55,200 nucleotides of DNA from Evernia prunastri (lineage: Eukaryota; Ascomycota; Lecanoromycetes; Lecanorales; Parmeliaceae): positions 1 to 55,200 of the forward strand of contig NKYR01000183.1 of the NCBI GenBank assembly GCA_003184365.1, written 5' to 3'. Under the pieces are notes generated by a model. That model worked only from the letters and a program-made list of their open reading frames with translations, had not been told where the DNA came from and ran no database searches. A program made the position numbers and the translations under genes. Below, in pieces: positions 1 to 9,468 of this stretch (position 1 is its first letter; each line of letters begins with the position of its first letter).

Positions 1-347
1 GCTGACTTAGAGACCATAATCCCAAGTTCTCGAGCAATTCTGACCCAGGGCTTGCGACGTTGGAATTTGTTCTTAGTGACATGTCTGACTAGCTGCCGTT
101 GCTGCCTCTCGTTAATTGCTAGAGATCTTCCTGATTGAGGACGTCGTTGATAAACCTCTGAAGATAATGGGTTAATATTCTCCTTTTGCGCGTCTCCGAC
201 GCGTTTGAGAACATTTGCCACTGTTTTCTTATCGCAATGATACTGCCTTGCAAGCTGACGATTGGATGTATGATTCTCCTTCTTAAGCTCTATCAGGGCC
301 CCTCGTTTGACCTCCGGAAGGTCTATTGCGCCCTCGGTACGTCCCAT
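1..347 (-). CDS. Tc1/mariner-type transposase, N-terminal part (cut by window edge)
   Basis: An open frame starts at the ATG on the complement of 345-347 and runs without a stop to the window edge (115 codons). The N-terminus reads MGRTEGAIDLPEVKRGALIE and is followed by a helix-turn-helix pattern (SNRQLARQYHCDKKTVANVL) and then a second basic, Gln/Arg-rich DNA-binding-like segment. This is the usual N-terminal layout of Tc1-family transposases, which cut and paste DNA at TA dinucleotides. The DDE catalytic part would lie outside the window, so I cannot say whether the element is active. The start is supported by the lack of an upstream in-frame ATG before the probable terminal repeat. The frame is intact and has normal base composition, so it is not RIP-degraded here. 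Confidence 0.8.
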   Translation of the reverse strand, partial: MGRTEGAIDLPEVKRGALIELKKENHTSNRQLARQYHCDKKTVANVLKRVGDAQKENINPLSSEVYQRRPQSGRSLAINERQQRQLVRHVTKNKFQRRKPWVRIARELGIMVSKS

Positions 348-423
348 AATAATGTAGGTATTTGAATGGTTTTGGTGAGAAAGTCGCGAAATACGCGTTT
401 TGCGGCAAAACCTCGGGTGGGGA
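1..423 (-). mobile_element. Tc1/mariner-like DNA transposon, right end
   Basis: The transposase fragment is followed by about 75 noncoding bases (348-423) containing TTTTGCGGCAAAACC, a likely part of the terminal inverted repeat, and an AT-rich TTAATTAA-type target at 423-430. On the other side the gypsy reverse-transcriptase frame stops abruptly, which places the insertion inside that gene. The other terminal repeat is outside the window, so the exact boundary and the TA duplication cannot be verified. Confidence 0.65.
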
Positions 424-1896
424 TTAATTAAAAAAAAAAGTCTGTTGTACATCGTTGATAAAGGCTTGAAGAGTGCTAGGGGCGTTGCACAATCCGAAGG
501 GCATGACCACATATTCGAACAATCCATATCGGGTGAGAAAAGCTGTCTTTTCCTCGTCTCCTTCCTTCATCCGAATTTCATTGAATGCGGCAATGATGTC
601 AAATTTGGTGAACATTCTCGCGGCACATAGTTTTGCCAGAGTTTCGCGAATCAATGGTGGTGCATTTCTGTTCTTGATCGTGAGGGCATTAAGTGCTCGG
701 TAGTCAATGCAAATCCGAAGCCCACCGTCCGGCTTCTTCACATTGAGTACCGGAGCTGCATATGGTGATGTGCTTGGTCGAATGTATCCTTTTCCTAACA
801 TGTCTTCCACGTACTCTTTGACAACCAAGGCTTGTTCCCGAGACATGCCATATGCTCTCTTTGCCGGGGGCGCGCTTCCATCTTGTAGCTTGATCTCGTG
901 ATCAATGGACCGATGCGGCGGTAGCTTGTTTGCATCCGTTGGGTTCCAAACATCAATCCATGAATGATAAACTGTAGGGACTTTCTGCTTCAGTTCCTCC
1001 GAGGTAATCGGTTTCTTTCTCATCTTATGAAAGAACTTCTCGTAATCCTCAGGAGAGATGGCGGCTACATCGGCGGTTAGTCTGGGGCCATCTCTAGTGT
1101 CATCGAGCTCGAGGTGTTCAAAGTCCTCAGCTGTCATGGCTATGACTTGATTGCCTTTCCTTTCCGACATCTTCATAAAAGCGTACGCGGAAATCTCCGC
1201 AATGTCTCCGTGTTTGGTCGATTCAGACATGGGGGTTTTCTTCGTGCCTTTGCTGTGCATCGTGACAGGCTTATGGCGTTGCAGACAATTCGATATGCAG
1301 TAGTCGGAGTTGAACGTACACGAACGATGTGCAAAGGAGATGTGAGGATCATGTAACTCTAGCCATGGCATTCCGAGTATAATATCAAACTTGGCCAAGG
1401 GAGTGACCAGGCAGAACGTTTCTTCCAAGTGCTCTTCAAAGGATAAAATGGTTCTTGCCGCATGTGTAATTAGTCCAGCTATGACTCCGTTCGCCAATCT
1501 CAATTTGACGGGCTCTACCAATGGCACTAGTGACAGCTTATGGGCTTTTGCAAATTTCGTGTCCATGAAGCATTTGGCTGAGGCTCCGGAATCGGTGCAC
1601 AAATGAGTCTTTCCGGATCCTTGACCATTAAGGATTTTAGCTTTAAAATCCAATTGTCTTCCTTGCTGTAGGTCGGCGTCACACGAAGATAAAGAGACAG
1701 TGGCCAGCTCGGAGCCGGTAGTCTCGAGTTCTTTGATTCTCGTGCGCACTTTTGCCAACGTCTCCCTGGCTGCGACTTCGTCAGGGAGCTCTAGTTTTCC
1801 GAGAGTTGTTGTTGATAGGACGGAGGCGGTTCTGCGGCCTTCGTTTCTAGTCCGGTCTCTGCCAGCATAGCGGTTACTGTCTTTTCCGTTGGCCAT
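424..1896 (-). pseudogene. Ty3/gypsy pol: aspartic protease and reverse transcriptase, interrupted
   Basis: This is the pol part of the minus-strand gypsy element. A retroviral-type protease is visible with the active-site motif CTDSGAS. It is followed by the start of reverse transcriptase: GYIRPSTSPYAAPVL, the DYRALN box, and FTKFDIIAAFNEIR with the first catalytic Asp. It continues to VMPFGLCNAPSTLQAFINDV. The frame then runs into a run of T and a stop at 424, exactly where the Tc1-like element begins, so the YxDD box, RNase H and integrase are absent. The frame overlaps the end of gag by about 105 nt in the -1 phase, so expression would need -1 frameshifting; I see no clean canonical slippery heptamer, only GGAAAAC just before the gag stop. 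Broken by insertion, not by point mutation. Confidence 0.88.
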
Positions 1897-3503
1897 GGCT
1901 TATCTTTGCATGGAGCATCGGTTTCATTAGGCAAGTGTCCAGGTTGCAAGCATTTGAAGCAACGGCCTTCCTTTCTGAGTCGATCAGCAACATGTTGAGG
2001 GTGTCGATATCTACCTCCACGGCCGCGGGATGTGGCGGATGTGGAGTCATTAGCATTGGGGGTGTTTCCGGGTGTCGACGTGTTTCCACCACGTCCGCCT
2101 CTACCACCTGAGGATCCAGGCCCGCCTCCGCGACCTCCTCTAGGGGATTGATCCTCCGCCAATCTAATGTTAAGATCAACTTGTCTCAGACGGGTGACCA
2201 GCTCGCGATAAGACGTAGTGCTAGGAAAGTCAAGGATTCGGAACTTCAGGCGATGAGCAATGAGTCTCCTCAAGTGACCTGTCTTTTCTCTCTCCGACAT
2301 ATTTAGTGGGGCAATGGCAGCAGTGAATCGAGAGTGGAAGGCGTCAAAGGTCTCTTTTGCATCCTTCGCTCCCATGGCGAACTTAGGATTCTGAAGTTCT
2401 GCCTCTGCTTTGCCTTCTTTGTCGAAATCGCCAAAGTTTTGTTCCAAGTCGAATATCATTTCGTCCGCTGTGATATAATGATCCACAACGTTCATGTCTG
2501 CGCGACCTTTGATTATATCGTATGCAGTCTCTTTGCAATGATCTCGGACGTATAGAATCTTGGACAGTTCGGTTTCGAATAATTCCCAACTCATCATAAA
2601 CTTTGAATTCAGGTGCATCTTCCACGAGTCCCACTTACTTCTATCTTCATCGTTGCCGTAGAAGTCCTTCACATCAGGATACTTGTTGTTCGATTTTATG
2701 CCTGAGGTAGTCACTGCTGTCGATCCGCCAGCCGGGGTATGATGTCTACTGGGTTGACTTCTCGGTGGTGCTGTAACGCGACGACGGTGATCTGGACGAC
2801 GCGGGGGGGCTTCACGGTCAGAATCTTCCGGATCCGGGTCTGACGGAGGGTCGAACTGATTGGCGGTACGGAGTAGAACTTTCAGGTCTTCATTTTCTGT
2901 ACGTAGTTCACGTACTTCATCTTTGAGTTTCTCATTTCTCGCACGATAGGTATTGCGGGATTCTCGTAGTCGTTCTTCGTTGCCTTGAGTGGTGCGAAGA
3001 TACACATCTTTCTCTTTTAGCTGTTGAGTCAATGAAGCGACGCGTTCTTTTCCCTTGAGGATATCTCGATTGAATTCGTGGTTTTGTTCCTGATAAGCTA
3101 TCGTACTGGTGACTAGACTTCTAATCGCATTGCACCAAATCTCCGGATGAGCAGTAGTACTGGCGATGAAGTCCTCCGTGTTTTGCACCTTCGCAAAGAT
3201 GGACTCATGCTGTTCCTCCGCTCCATCCTCGAATTCTGTCACCAACAACTCGTCTTCAACGTCGCCAGGTTCAATGGTGTATCTCCTAGTGGGATGGGTT
3301 TGTTTTCGTTTCTCCGCACGTGCCTGACGCAATTCCTCAGACGTGTTTTCCGTGTCAGAATCATTTGGGTCTTCGTCATTTCGAATGATCTGCGTTGAGC
3401 GCTGAGTGTCGTGTTGAGTAAATTTGGTGGACTTGGGGAGTGTTGAGGACGATTCTCCACGCAAACCGCCTTTTGAAGAGACGCCCACACCTCCTCCTTC
3501 CAT
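1791..3503 (-). CDS. Ty3/gypsy retrotransposon gag polyprotein
   Basis: A 570-codon intact frame. The N-terminal third is charged with coiled-coil-like heptads (around residues 130-210). A retrotransposon gag domain lies in the middle (FYGNDEDRSKWDSWKMHLN, then a Phe/Leu-rich helical region). An Arg/Gly-rich stretch and a zinc knuckle-like CFKCLQPGH...C with unusual spacing (CX2CX4HX8C rather than CX2CX4HX4C) follow near the C-terminus. It would form the virus-like particle and package element RNA. It sits just upstream of pol in the -1 frame, as expected for this class. It appears undamaged, but the element as a whole is dead because pol is interrupted and the LTR is split. Confidence 0.88.
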   Translation of the reverse strand: MEGGGVGVSSKGGLRGESSSTLPKSTKFTQHDTQRSTQIIRNDEDPNDSDTENTSEELRQARAEKRKQTHPTRRYTIEPGDVEDELLVTEFEDGAEEQHESIFAKVQNTEDFIASTTAHPEIWCNAIRSLVTSTIAYQEQNHEFNRDILKGKERVASLTQQLKEKDVYLRTTQGNEERLRESRNTYRARNEKLKDEVRELRTENEDLKVLLRTANQFDPPSDPDPEDSDREAPPRRPDHRRRVTAPPRSQPSRHHTPAGGSTAVTTSGIKSNNKYPDVKDFYGNDEDRSKWDSWKMHLNSKFMMSWELFETELSKILYVRDHCKETAYDIIKGRADMNVVDHYITADEMIFDLEQNFGDFDKEGKAEAELQNPKFAMGAKDAKETFDAFHSRFTAAIAPLNMSEREKTGHLRRLIAHRLKFRILDFPSTTSYRELVTRLRQVDLNIRLAEDQSPRGGRGGGPGSSGGRGGRGGNTSTPGNTPNANDSTSATSRGRGGRYRHPQHVADRLRKEGRCFKCLQPGHLPNETDAPCKDKPWPTEKTVTAMLAETGLETKAAEPPPSYQQQLSEN

Positions 3504-3620
3504 ACTGACGTTGTTAAGCTTAGCCAGCTTAGATCCGATCCAATCGCCAAGGACTGCTTTCCTTGGTGTAGTACAATTCCAGTCAGCGCGCGTCAGAGCT
3601 GCAGCTGTAGTGTTCCTTAG

Positions 3621-3779
3621 TGGGATGCGCTTCCAGCAGCTTCCCAGGCGACTCGAATCAGCAGTTAGCCGTCTGCTGTGAGAAGGATAGTAGAATTATG
3701 TCAGGGACTTGACGTTTGATCAGAATGATGTCATGAATCAGGTTTGAATGGAATTCTACTATGAGGTTCTATGTAGAAG
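3621..3779. repeat. 159-bp direct duplication of 4251-4410 (probable uncollapsed contig overlap)
   Basis: 3621-3779 and 4251-4410 match except for one base (CCCAGGCG versus CCCAAGCG). The second copy starts directly after the single N at 4250. The same N-plus-duplication pattern recurs around 39-49 kb, pointing to contig ends that were placed side by side rather than merged. Confidence 0.7.
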
Positions 3780-4249
3780 GTTTTGATTGATTGATTGATT
3801 ATGTCATACTACCCTGAAGTTAGTCCCTTAGTGGGCCAACTATGCGAGATTACATAATCCATCTACCAGCCAATCCAGCCAATCATATTGCCCCACTAGC
3901 AAAAGTGAGGCTATACAAATCGGTGTGGATCCACTTGCTGCCTCATTGCATGCATCCTTGTGGGGGGGTACCCTACTACGCTGGGGCCCCCCACATCGTG
4001 GCCGCGTCCTGCTTGTTGATATCATGCCTCTACGAATCCTTCTTCTTGTTCTTCATCGAGGGCTCGAAATTGCCCAATGAGCCCAGTATTCCATATAAAA
4101 TTCGCCGCCATGGAGGCGTAGCGAGGTGTTGTCAGCATATCTTCGTGAGTTATCACCCCCCCTTGCACCTTCCTCCTTTCCGCTGCCCAAAGCCTACTCC
4201 TCTGCTTTGCATACAGCCTACATTCGTGTAGTAGGTGGCGGGCGGTCTG
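3780..4249 (-). mobile_element. Tad1-like LINE fragment, 3' end with GATT tail
   Basis: On the minus strand this shows the end of a LINE coding region (4022-4249) with a TARHLLHECRLYAKQRSRLW segment, the His/Cys-containing tail found after RNase H in Tad1-like LINEs. A 3' UTR and a (AATC)n tail follow (GATT repeats at 3784-3799 on the plus strand). It lies inside the gypsy LTR after TGTAGAAGG. The 5' side is lost at the N at 4250, so no target duplication can be checked. It is the little-mutated relative of the heavily RIP-mutated copy at 28228-29932. Confidence 0.75.
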
Positions 4250-4327
4250 NGGGATGCGCTTCCAGCAGCTTCCCAAGCGACTCGAATCAGCAGTTAGCCG
4301 TCTGCTGTGAGAAGGATAGTAGAATTA

Positions 4328-4511
4328 TGTCAGGGACTTGACGTTTGATCAGAATGATGTCATGAATCAGGTTTGAATGGAATTCTACTATGAGGTTCTA
4401 TGTAGAAGGAATGCTGTTCTAAGTACAAATGTGTGGGTGCGCTAGGCCTAGTCTGGTCTAGCGCCGTTCGCGGAGAAGCTTGGAGCGAAGGTAGACGCTG
4501 AGACCGTGACA
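4328..4511 (-). repeat. 5' LTR of the gypsy element (184 bp)
   Basis: It begins TGTCAGGGAC and ends CCGTGACA, i.e. TGTCA/TGACA inverted termini as in gypsy LTRs. In coding (minus) sense it starts TGTCACGG and ends AGTCCCTGACA, followed by TAATTCTACTATCC where the primer-binding site should be. A truncated copy is at 3699-3779. The expected flanking duplication on the right would be TTAAT (4512-4516); the partner is not visible. Confidence 0.75.
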
Positions 4512-4744
4512 TTAATAATCCTGTGACACGCTCACTCGAAGTGACTTTCGAGTCTCCTTAAATCTATCTCATTCATTCGCCACTAGCATGATTGTGAATA
4601 TGACATTATACATAAGATAGAGGACTGAGATCGCAAATTACCAGACGTTGAAGAACAAAACGTTAAGATATAAGGTTTTCACGAAAGACGACTACGGAGC
4701 AAATTAGCTCAATGATATCAGTAAGTTTCAAAAGACACATACGT

Positions 4745-6725
4745 CACCAAACTTGACAAAGTCAGCTATGGATTTTGCCTATACCCGGCCGAACCCCATT
4801 TTGACCAGAGAATTAAAGTCTGTTTGTAGGTTCTTATATCTGAGTCCTGCAATACCAACACCCAACCAAATCGATTCAGCGATGATGATTATCAGTACTC
4901 TGTTGTTGTCAACTCCAAATCAGCAAATCGATGAGAAATGCAATCTACGAGTCAGTGCAGAGCGTCTATCTCCTTTAAGTCACGGCTCGTAGTCATCGTA
5001 ACTGCTTATATTGATAGCTATGTATAGTCAATACTCGTCATATGTCATCGTTATTAATGATCTGCTCTTTCGAGACGATGTCTAGGTCCCGCGTCGTCTC
5101 ATCCGGGACTTGCAAAAAGGAGCATATCGCGTCGTCAATGTTACTCAGTGAACGTTTCTCGAAGCTTGAGTAGTATGATGCGATGTAGATTATGAGAAGA
5201 CATTTGAAAAGATTGAATATGTATACGACTGAAACCCCATGTTAGTAAGCGCACTCTTCTGAATCAGTAGTGCGTATCTCACTGATGAGAGTGACGTACT
5301 TAGCATTATCGAGAACGAGTACTCGACACTACAGAGATTCTCTGTTAATTTTCTGCTGATCAGACAGTAGTCAATTTTATAGCCGCCGATATTCCAGTCT
5401 TGAATAGCCTTCATCTGTTGACTTAAGGGCAATCCGGCCAATTTCCTACACTCGAATTATCCACCGAGACAAAGAGCGTATCCTATACCTCAGATATCCG
5501 AATTGCTCATTCCATATGCAAGTAGAGCGTTGTTGTTCGTAGACGTTGACGTGCTGACCATAATGAAATCTAAGTGGTTATCCATCAATTCGTTGTAAGT
5601 AAGAATGCAGTTCAAGTTATCGATTCGAGTATAACGTGAGCTATTCTTCGTATTGATTTACATCGACCGAACAGTCGACTGTAGATCTAATCCATATCAG
5701 GTCTGCAGCATCCAAGTCATGTTACTGTTGAATGAATTTTGAGAAAGCTGAGTCTGTACAGTTTCGAATGTGTTTCAATAATCTTCTTCTAGGAATCCTG
5801 GACCCACAACAATATAGACGAATTTATTGATCGTCAGTCTCGGGATAATCACAGCGTTGTAGCTGTGATCATAAGCGTCAGCTCAAACCCTATCTTTTAT
5901 CTTCAATCAGACTCACAAGAAGTGTAATAAGATTAAAGATATAGCAAGAAGAAGTATAGCAATCCTGCGTCTTTTACTTATATATTTGAGATTTCGGAAG
6001 CTAGATGCTCCGATATCAAATCATACATGATGTTGATGCGCTTCATCTATCTCTTGGCGTGTTGGTGTAGCTAAGAGTTACATACAGAGGTTCGATGCAG
6101 CAAGTAGTATGGTGCTAAGGACGTTAACGATTATGTGAAGACCTAAGTTAAGTCGATTGGATTGCACGCAATCTCCTCGATATATCGTTCTCAAATCGCC
6201 AATACTCTTTCATCTAATCTTGAAATAGATGGTAGCAGCGATATTAGTAAGAAGTACTGAGCACGCGACCACTGAACAAGCAAATAGGACTATTTGTCTT
6301 TTAGATCGCCAGATCCGTCATGTCTGAGCTTTTAGGTGAGCTGGATCAGCTTCCCAAAACCATGGACCTAAATGTTCCAGCGTTGCGAATCTGGGATCGT
6401 CGTCTATTGTGAGTATATATGAAGCATCGTCAATGTCTTCCCCCATCAGTGATACAATTTCGTCTCGAGTGGACTCTGTAGTATTGGACGGCGTCGCACG
6501 ACCTTTGAAAAGTGAAGGTAATTTTTGAGACCAGGCTTTGGTTGGATTAGCGGCATGAAATACGATGTCGGATTGAGACTCACAACCAATATGGAAAAGA
6601 CTTTGCCAATCACTGGTGTCATTGTACTCAGGCTTTGAAGGCATTTCATTGAGTGAAGGCATGATAGGTTTTAGGTAATTGTCCCCTCTCAAAGACTCTA
6701 GATTAGCTTCGCTTGTGGACCTCAT
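4745..6725 (-). pseudogene. Decayed DUF6536-like multi-pass membrane protein gene
   Basis: From the ATG at 6725 one frame reads through 135 codons to a TGA and then continues in the same frame past further stops. It spells a hydrophobic segment, then LHIIVNVLSTILLAASNLCM, LLATPTRQEIDEAHQHHV, FDIGASSFRNLKYISKRRR and another membrane helix. This order is what I know from the fungal DUF6536 membrane-protein family. Farther on (5190-5441) IDYCLISRKLTENLCSVEYS matches a conserved block of the same family, and remnants of the C-terminal membrane segments follow to about 4745 in shifted frames. The stops sit where Trp or Gln is expected (TGA, TAA), the pattern made by C-to-T/G-to-A mutation. The family's function is not known to me. 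The gene is clearly dead. Confidence 0.7.
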
Positions 6726-7440
6726 CGGGCACCAAAGATGTACAGGTCAAGGGAAAGTATTGCCCCGAGGAGCTCGATGGATATAATGCCGGAACATGAG
6801 TAAGAGCAAGAGACTTTATCGTATCCAGATCAAGAAGCTAGGCGCTAACTTGAATTATGTGGACGAGGATTACACACCACATCACGTCTAGCACCGGGGC
6901 GCAGATCCACCGACTGTGCAGCGATACCCACTTTAGCGTGGCTCGTCTCTCATACTCCGAATAATGAATCGCTACAACGGAGGCTAGATTCCTGCCCATT
7001 GTGGGTTACCAAAGACACCCAGGTCAGCATCACTCAGTGGCAGTGTCATTTAGTGTCATTTGCCTTTTGATGGAAACTGGATTCGTTGACGCAAAAATCT
7101 CTCAAAATCTCTCACCCCACCATCTCACCGAAGCCACCAGCGGCTGGGAAGCGATGGGAGGCTGACTACCTTAGCAGGCTTTGAAACAATTGGCTTGCCA
7201 TAAAAATTTCCTGCTCGCAGATCAGAGGGCAAGAATAGCCTCGACCTTACTCGTAGTCTCTTGAACTTGTCGGTCAGCCGTGCTGTGAACGACTTTGCCG
7301 CTCGTGTGACCTACTCTCCTGTCAGAGACGCGGAAGCCTTGTGAAATTCATACATGGATGTACTGGCGTATTAATACTTACAACGCTCCCAAAATCACGC
7401 CGGCAATGGTGCTCGTTGGCTGGGCTGGCTCGTATCCTAC
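6726..7440. other. Intergenic, no gene seen
   Basis: About 700 bp between two decayed genes that lie head to head. No frame longer than about 60 codons looks coding, and I see no recognisable promoter beyond ordinary AT-rich stretches. Part of it may be the lost 5' region of either pseudogene. Confidence 0.5.
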
Positions 7441-8470
7441 GTAAGGGGCATCCCTCTTAATCTGATAGGAGGGACACTGAAACAAAGTTTGGAGAGGCGT
7501 TAGTGCTAGCCAGTGCTTAGGATACGCATTTCCCACGAGCTGATAGGGGCTCGGTGGAGCGGGCAAGTCGCAGCTGGTGCTGAACTATATCCGCGAATAT
7601 CGACAGGACTACACTGCAGTGTTCTGGATCGAAGGAGTCAATCATGCGCGACTATATCCAAATCTATCGACTCTTCTACAGTCAGCAAATGGATATGGGT
7701 CAAGAGGTAGTGAAGGTAGAGGACACGGTGCCTGCGGTCAAGCGCTGGTCATACAGTTGTGAGGAATGATGGCTGATGATTCTAGACAGTGCGGACACCA
7801 CTGACGACGACCGAGATAAAACTTATATCGACCTAAGATATTCCATGCCTGACGCGCCTGAAGTACATGTTGTTATCATCTCGCGGAGCTCAACCGCTAA
7901 GGAGTTAATAACGCTAGACGCGGTGGAAGTGACAGATATGGAGCTACTGGAGGGGATAGAGCTGTTTCAGTGATACGCGATGCTGACAGAGGAAGAGCCG
8001 GGTGTGACAAGAGAAGTCGACGAAATTGTGAAAGAGCATGGGTATTTGGCCTTGGCGATCACCCTCGACGACTCGTATGTGTCGGTGACGACTCGTTTTG
8101 AGAATCACAATCCAGACACCGCCCGCTTACTGAGTCTGTTGTCAGAGATCACAACATTATTCAGACAGTCGTTCCTCTTCTCTGAGCAGTAATGAACAGT
8201 ATATGAGCTTGAATCGGCGTTCGAGACGCTTCAATGTTGTTCTCCGATTCAGTGGAAAGCGGATCAAAAGAGCTATGCGATGCACGAGCTCGAACATGCA
8301 TGGTGCCGAGACGGGTTGGAAGGCGGACGGGAAACGGCAGCTGAGCAGCCTCGCCACGGAGCTTATGACAGATGCCACCGCCGAGACTCAGAGCGACTTT
8401 AGTTATCAACTCCGGCTGGTGCTGCATGTGATGGCTAGCTTTGGTATGTTTGTCCTCTTGAAGCAGCTCT
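7441..8470 (+). pseudogene. Decayed NB-ARC (NLR/STAND type) ATPase gene
   Basis: The Walker A motif GLGGAGKSQL is encoded at 7547-7576, preceded by a possible intron acceptor (TAG at 7544-7546). It is followed by YIREYRQDYTAVFWIEG, the usual block after the P-loop in fungal NB-ARC proteins. After a one-base frame change near 7645 the frame reads on to AVKRWSYSCEE, a TGA at 7767, then WLMILDSADTTDD (Walker B-like). VVIISRSSTAKEL (the sensor TSR-like box), another TGA at 7973, and HGYLALAITLDDSYVS (GLPLA-like box) come next. Another shift leads to LESAFETLQCCSPIQW and YAMHELEHAWCRDG, the winged-helix/MHD-equivalent region, then RLVLHVMASF in yet another frame. Fungal NLRs act in non-self recognition and cell death. 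No sensor repeat or effector domain is visible. Two stops and at least three frame changes make it nonfunctional. Confidence 0.8.
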
Positions 8471-9468
8471 CCTACAAACACTCTTACCGATCCCGCCGCC
8501 GGCTTGTCCTGTCTGAACCCGTGACGTTCTCCGCGCTCGCGGACTATCATAGGGAGGGGGGGGTTTGGGATCACTCCACTTACACCCATCCATCGACAGC
8601 GATGTTTTCCACGCGGTTTCTTGCGACCCCTACCTTGCATTTCCTGATTGGAGTTTGTTCTTCTTGGGACCGTGAGGAGGGTAGATAAGATGGGATGAGG
8701 ATGGTGATGGTGATGGTGATGATGATGAGAGAGACGTGTTGGGGAGTGTACTGTTCTTCTAGTATTAGCTCTTAGGCGTGGGGGTTCCCGTCTGGCTGGA
8801 AAGAAAGAAAGAAAGAAAGAAAGCGGAGGGTTGGATTGTCACAGATGTCAAGAGTTGGAGCGCGCTCGTTTCTTGGGTTGGTGGGTTGCTAAAGCTCGCG
8901 GGGGGAGATGAGAGGTTCAATAAGGACCATTTTATAAGGCACGGTGCTATGCCTCCTGATCCCGAGACCACCTTTTCCGAACGGAGATGGCCTTGGCTAT
9001 GTAGGATTGTACCCATCGACCAATCCCGCGATAGCGTTCTGGCGCTCAGCGGTAGAGAACGGCGTCAATTCTCACGACAAGGGAGGAAGGACGGAGACAG
9101 CGGATCAACTGCGAAGACGCAAAGACAGATAAAACGATGCTTGACTTTTAAAAGGAAAATCAGAAGGCAGAGAGACAAGGCGAGGGGCTGTGGATTTGGG
9201 AACAGAGGACTCGAAATGGCAAGAGGTACTGCAGCTTGAAAACTTGTCTTCATGGTTGTGCTAGGCTTCTGTCGGAAGGGACACATTACTTTGATAGGCA
9301 AGCATGTTGGGATTCACACAAATGGTGTCGAAAGGCAGCTGCTTAGGTATCTTATGGGGACTCTTCACAACCCAAGTCTCAGTCGATCTTCCCTTGCTAC
9401 CGTTGAACAATCACCGATCTTTGGTCTCGAACATGGCTATTCCGTACCTCGCCCCCCTGCGGACCCAA
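8471..9468. other. Intergenic with short tandem repeats
   Basis: Contains a GATGGT/GATGAT run (about 8698-8730) and a GAAA run (about 8800-8822). Several frames of 80-150 codons overlap each other on both strands and have no start context or domain, so I treat them as chance. The last part is probably the 3' UTR of the sacsin-like gene on the minus strand. Confidence 0.5.

Larger units (their letters stand above)
424..4511 (-). mobile_element. Ty3/gypsy LTR retrotransposon, 5' part, with nested insertions
   Basis: The order on the minus strand is 5' LTR (4328-4511), leader, gag, pol. A LINE fragment (3780-4249) lies within the LTR/leader region, and a Tc1-like element truncates pol at 424. 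The sequence 3621-3779 recurs at 4251-4410 with one mismatch, on either side of the LINE fragment and the N at 4250. The second copy therefore shows the uninterrupted LTR, and the duplication is most simply an uncollapsed contig overlap. The 3' half and 3' LTR are outside the window or displaced. The element is largely free of RIP-type stops. Confidence 0.8.

Noticed and set aside
8203..8688. 161-codon plus-strand frame as a real gene
   Set aside because: Its DNA, read in the neighbouring frames, spells NB-ARC C-terminal blocks; the frame is part of the pseudogene.
8778..9239. 153-codon Lys/Arg-rich plus frame
   Set aside because: Starts in a GAAA repeat, overlaps antisense frames, no domain or splice signals.
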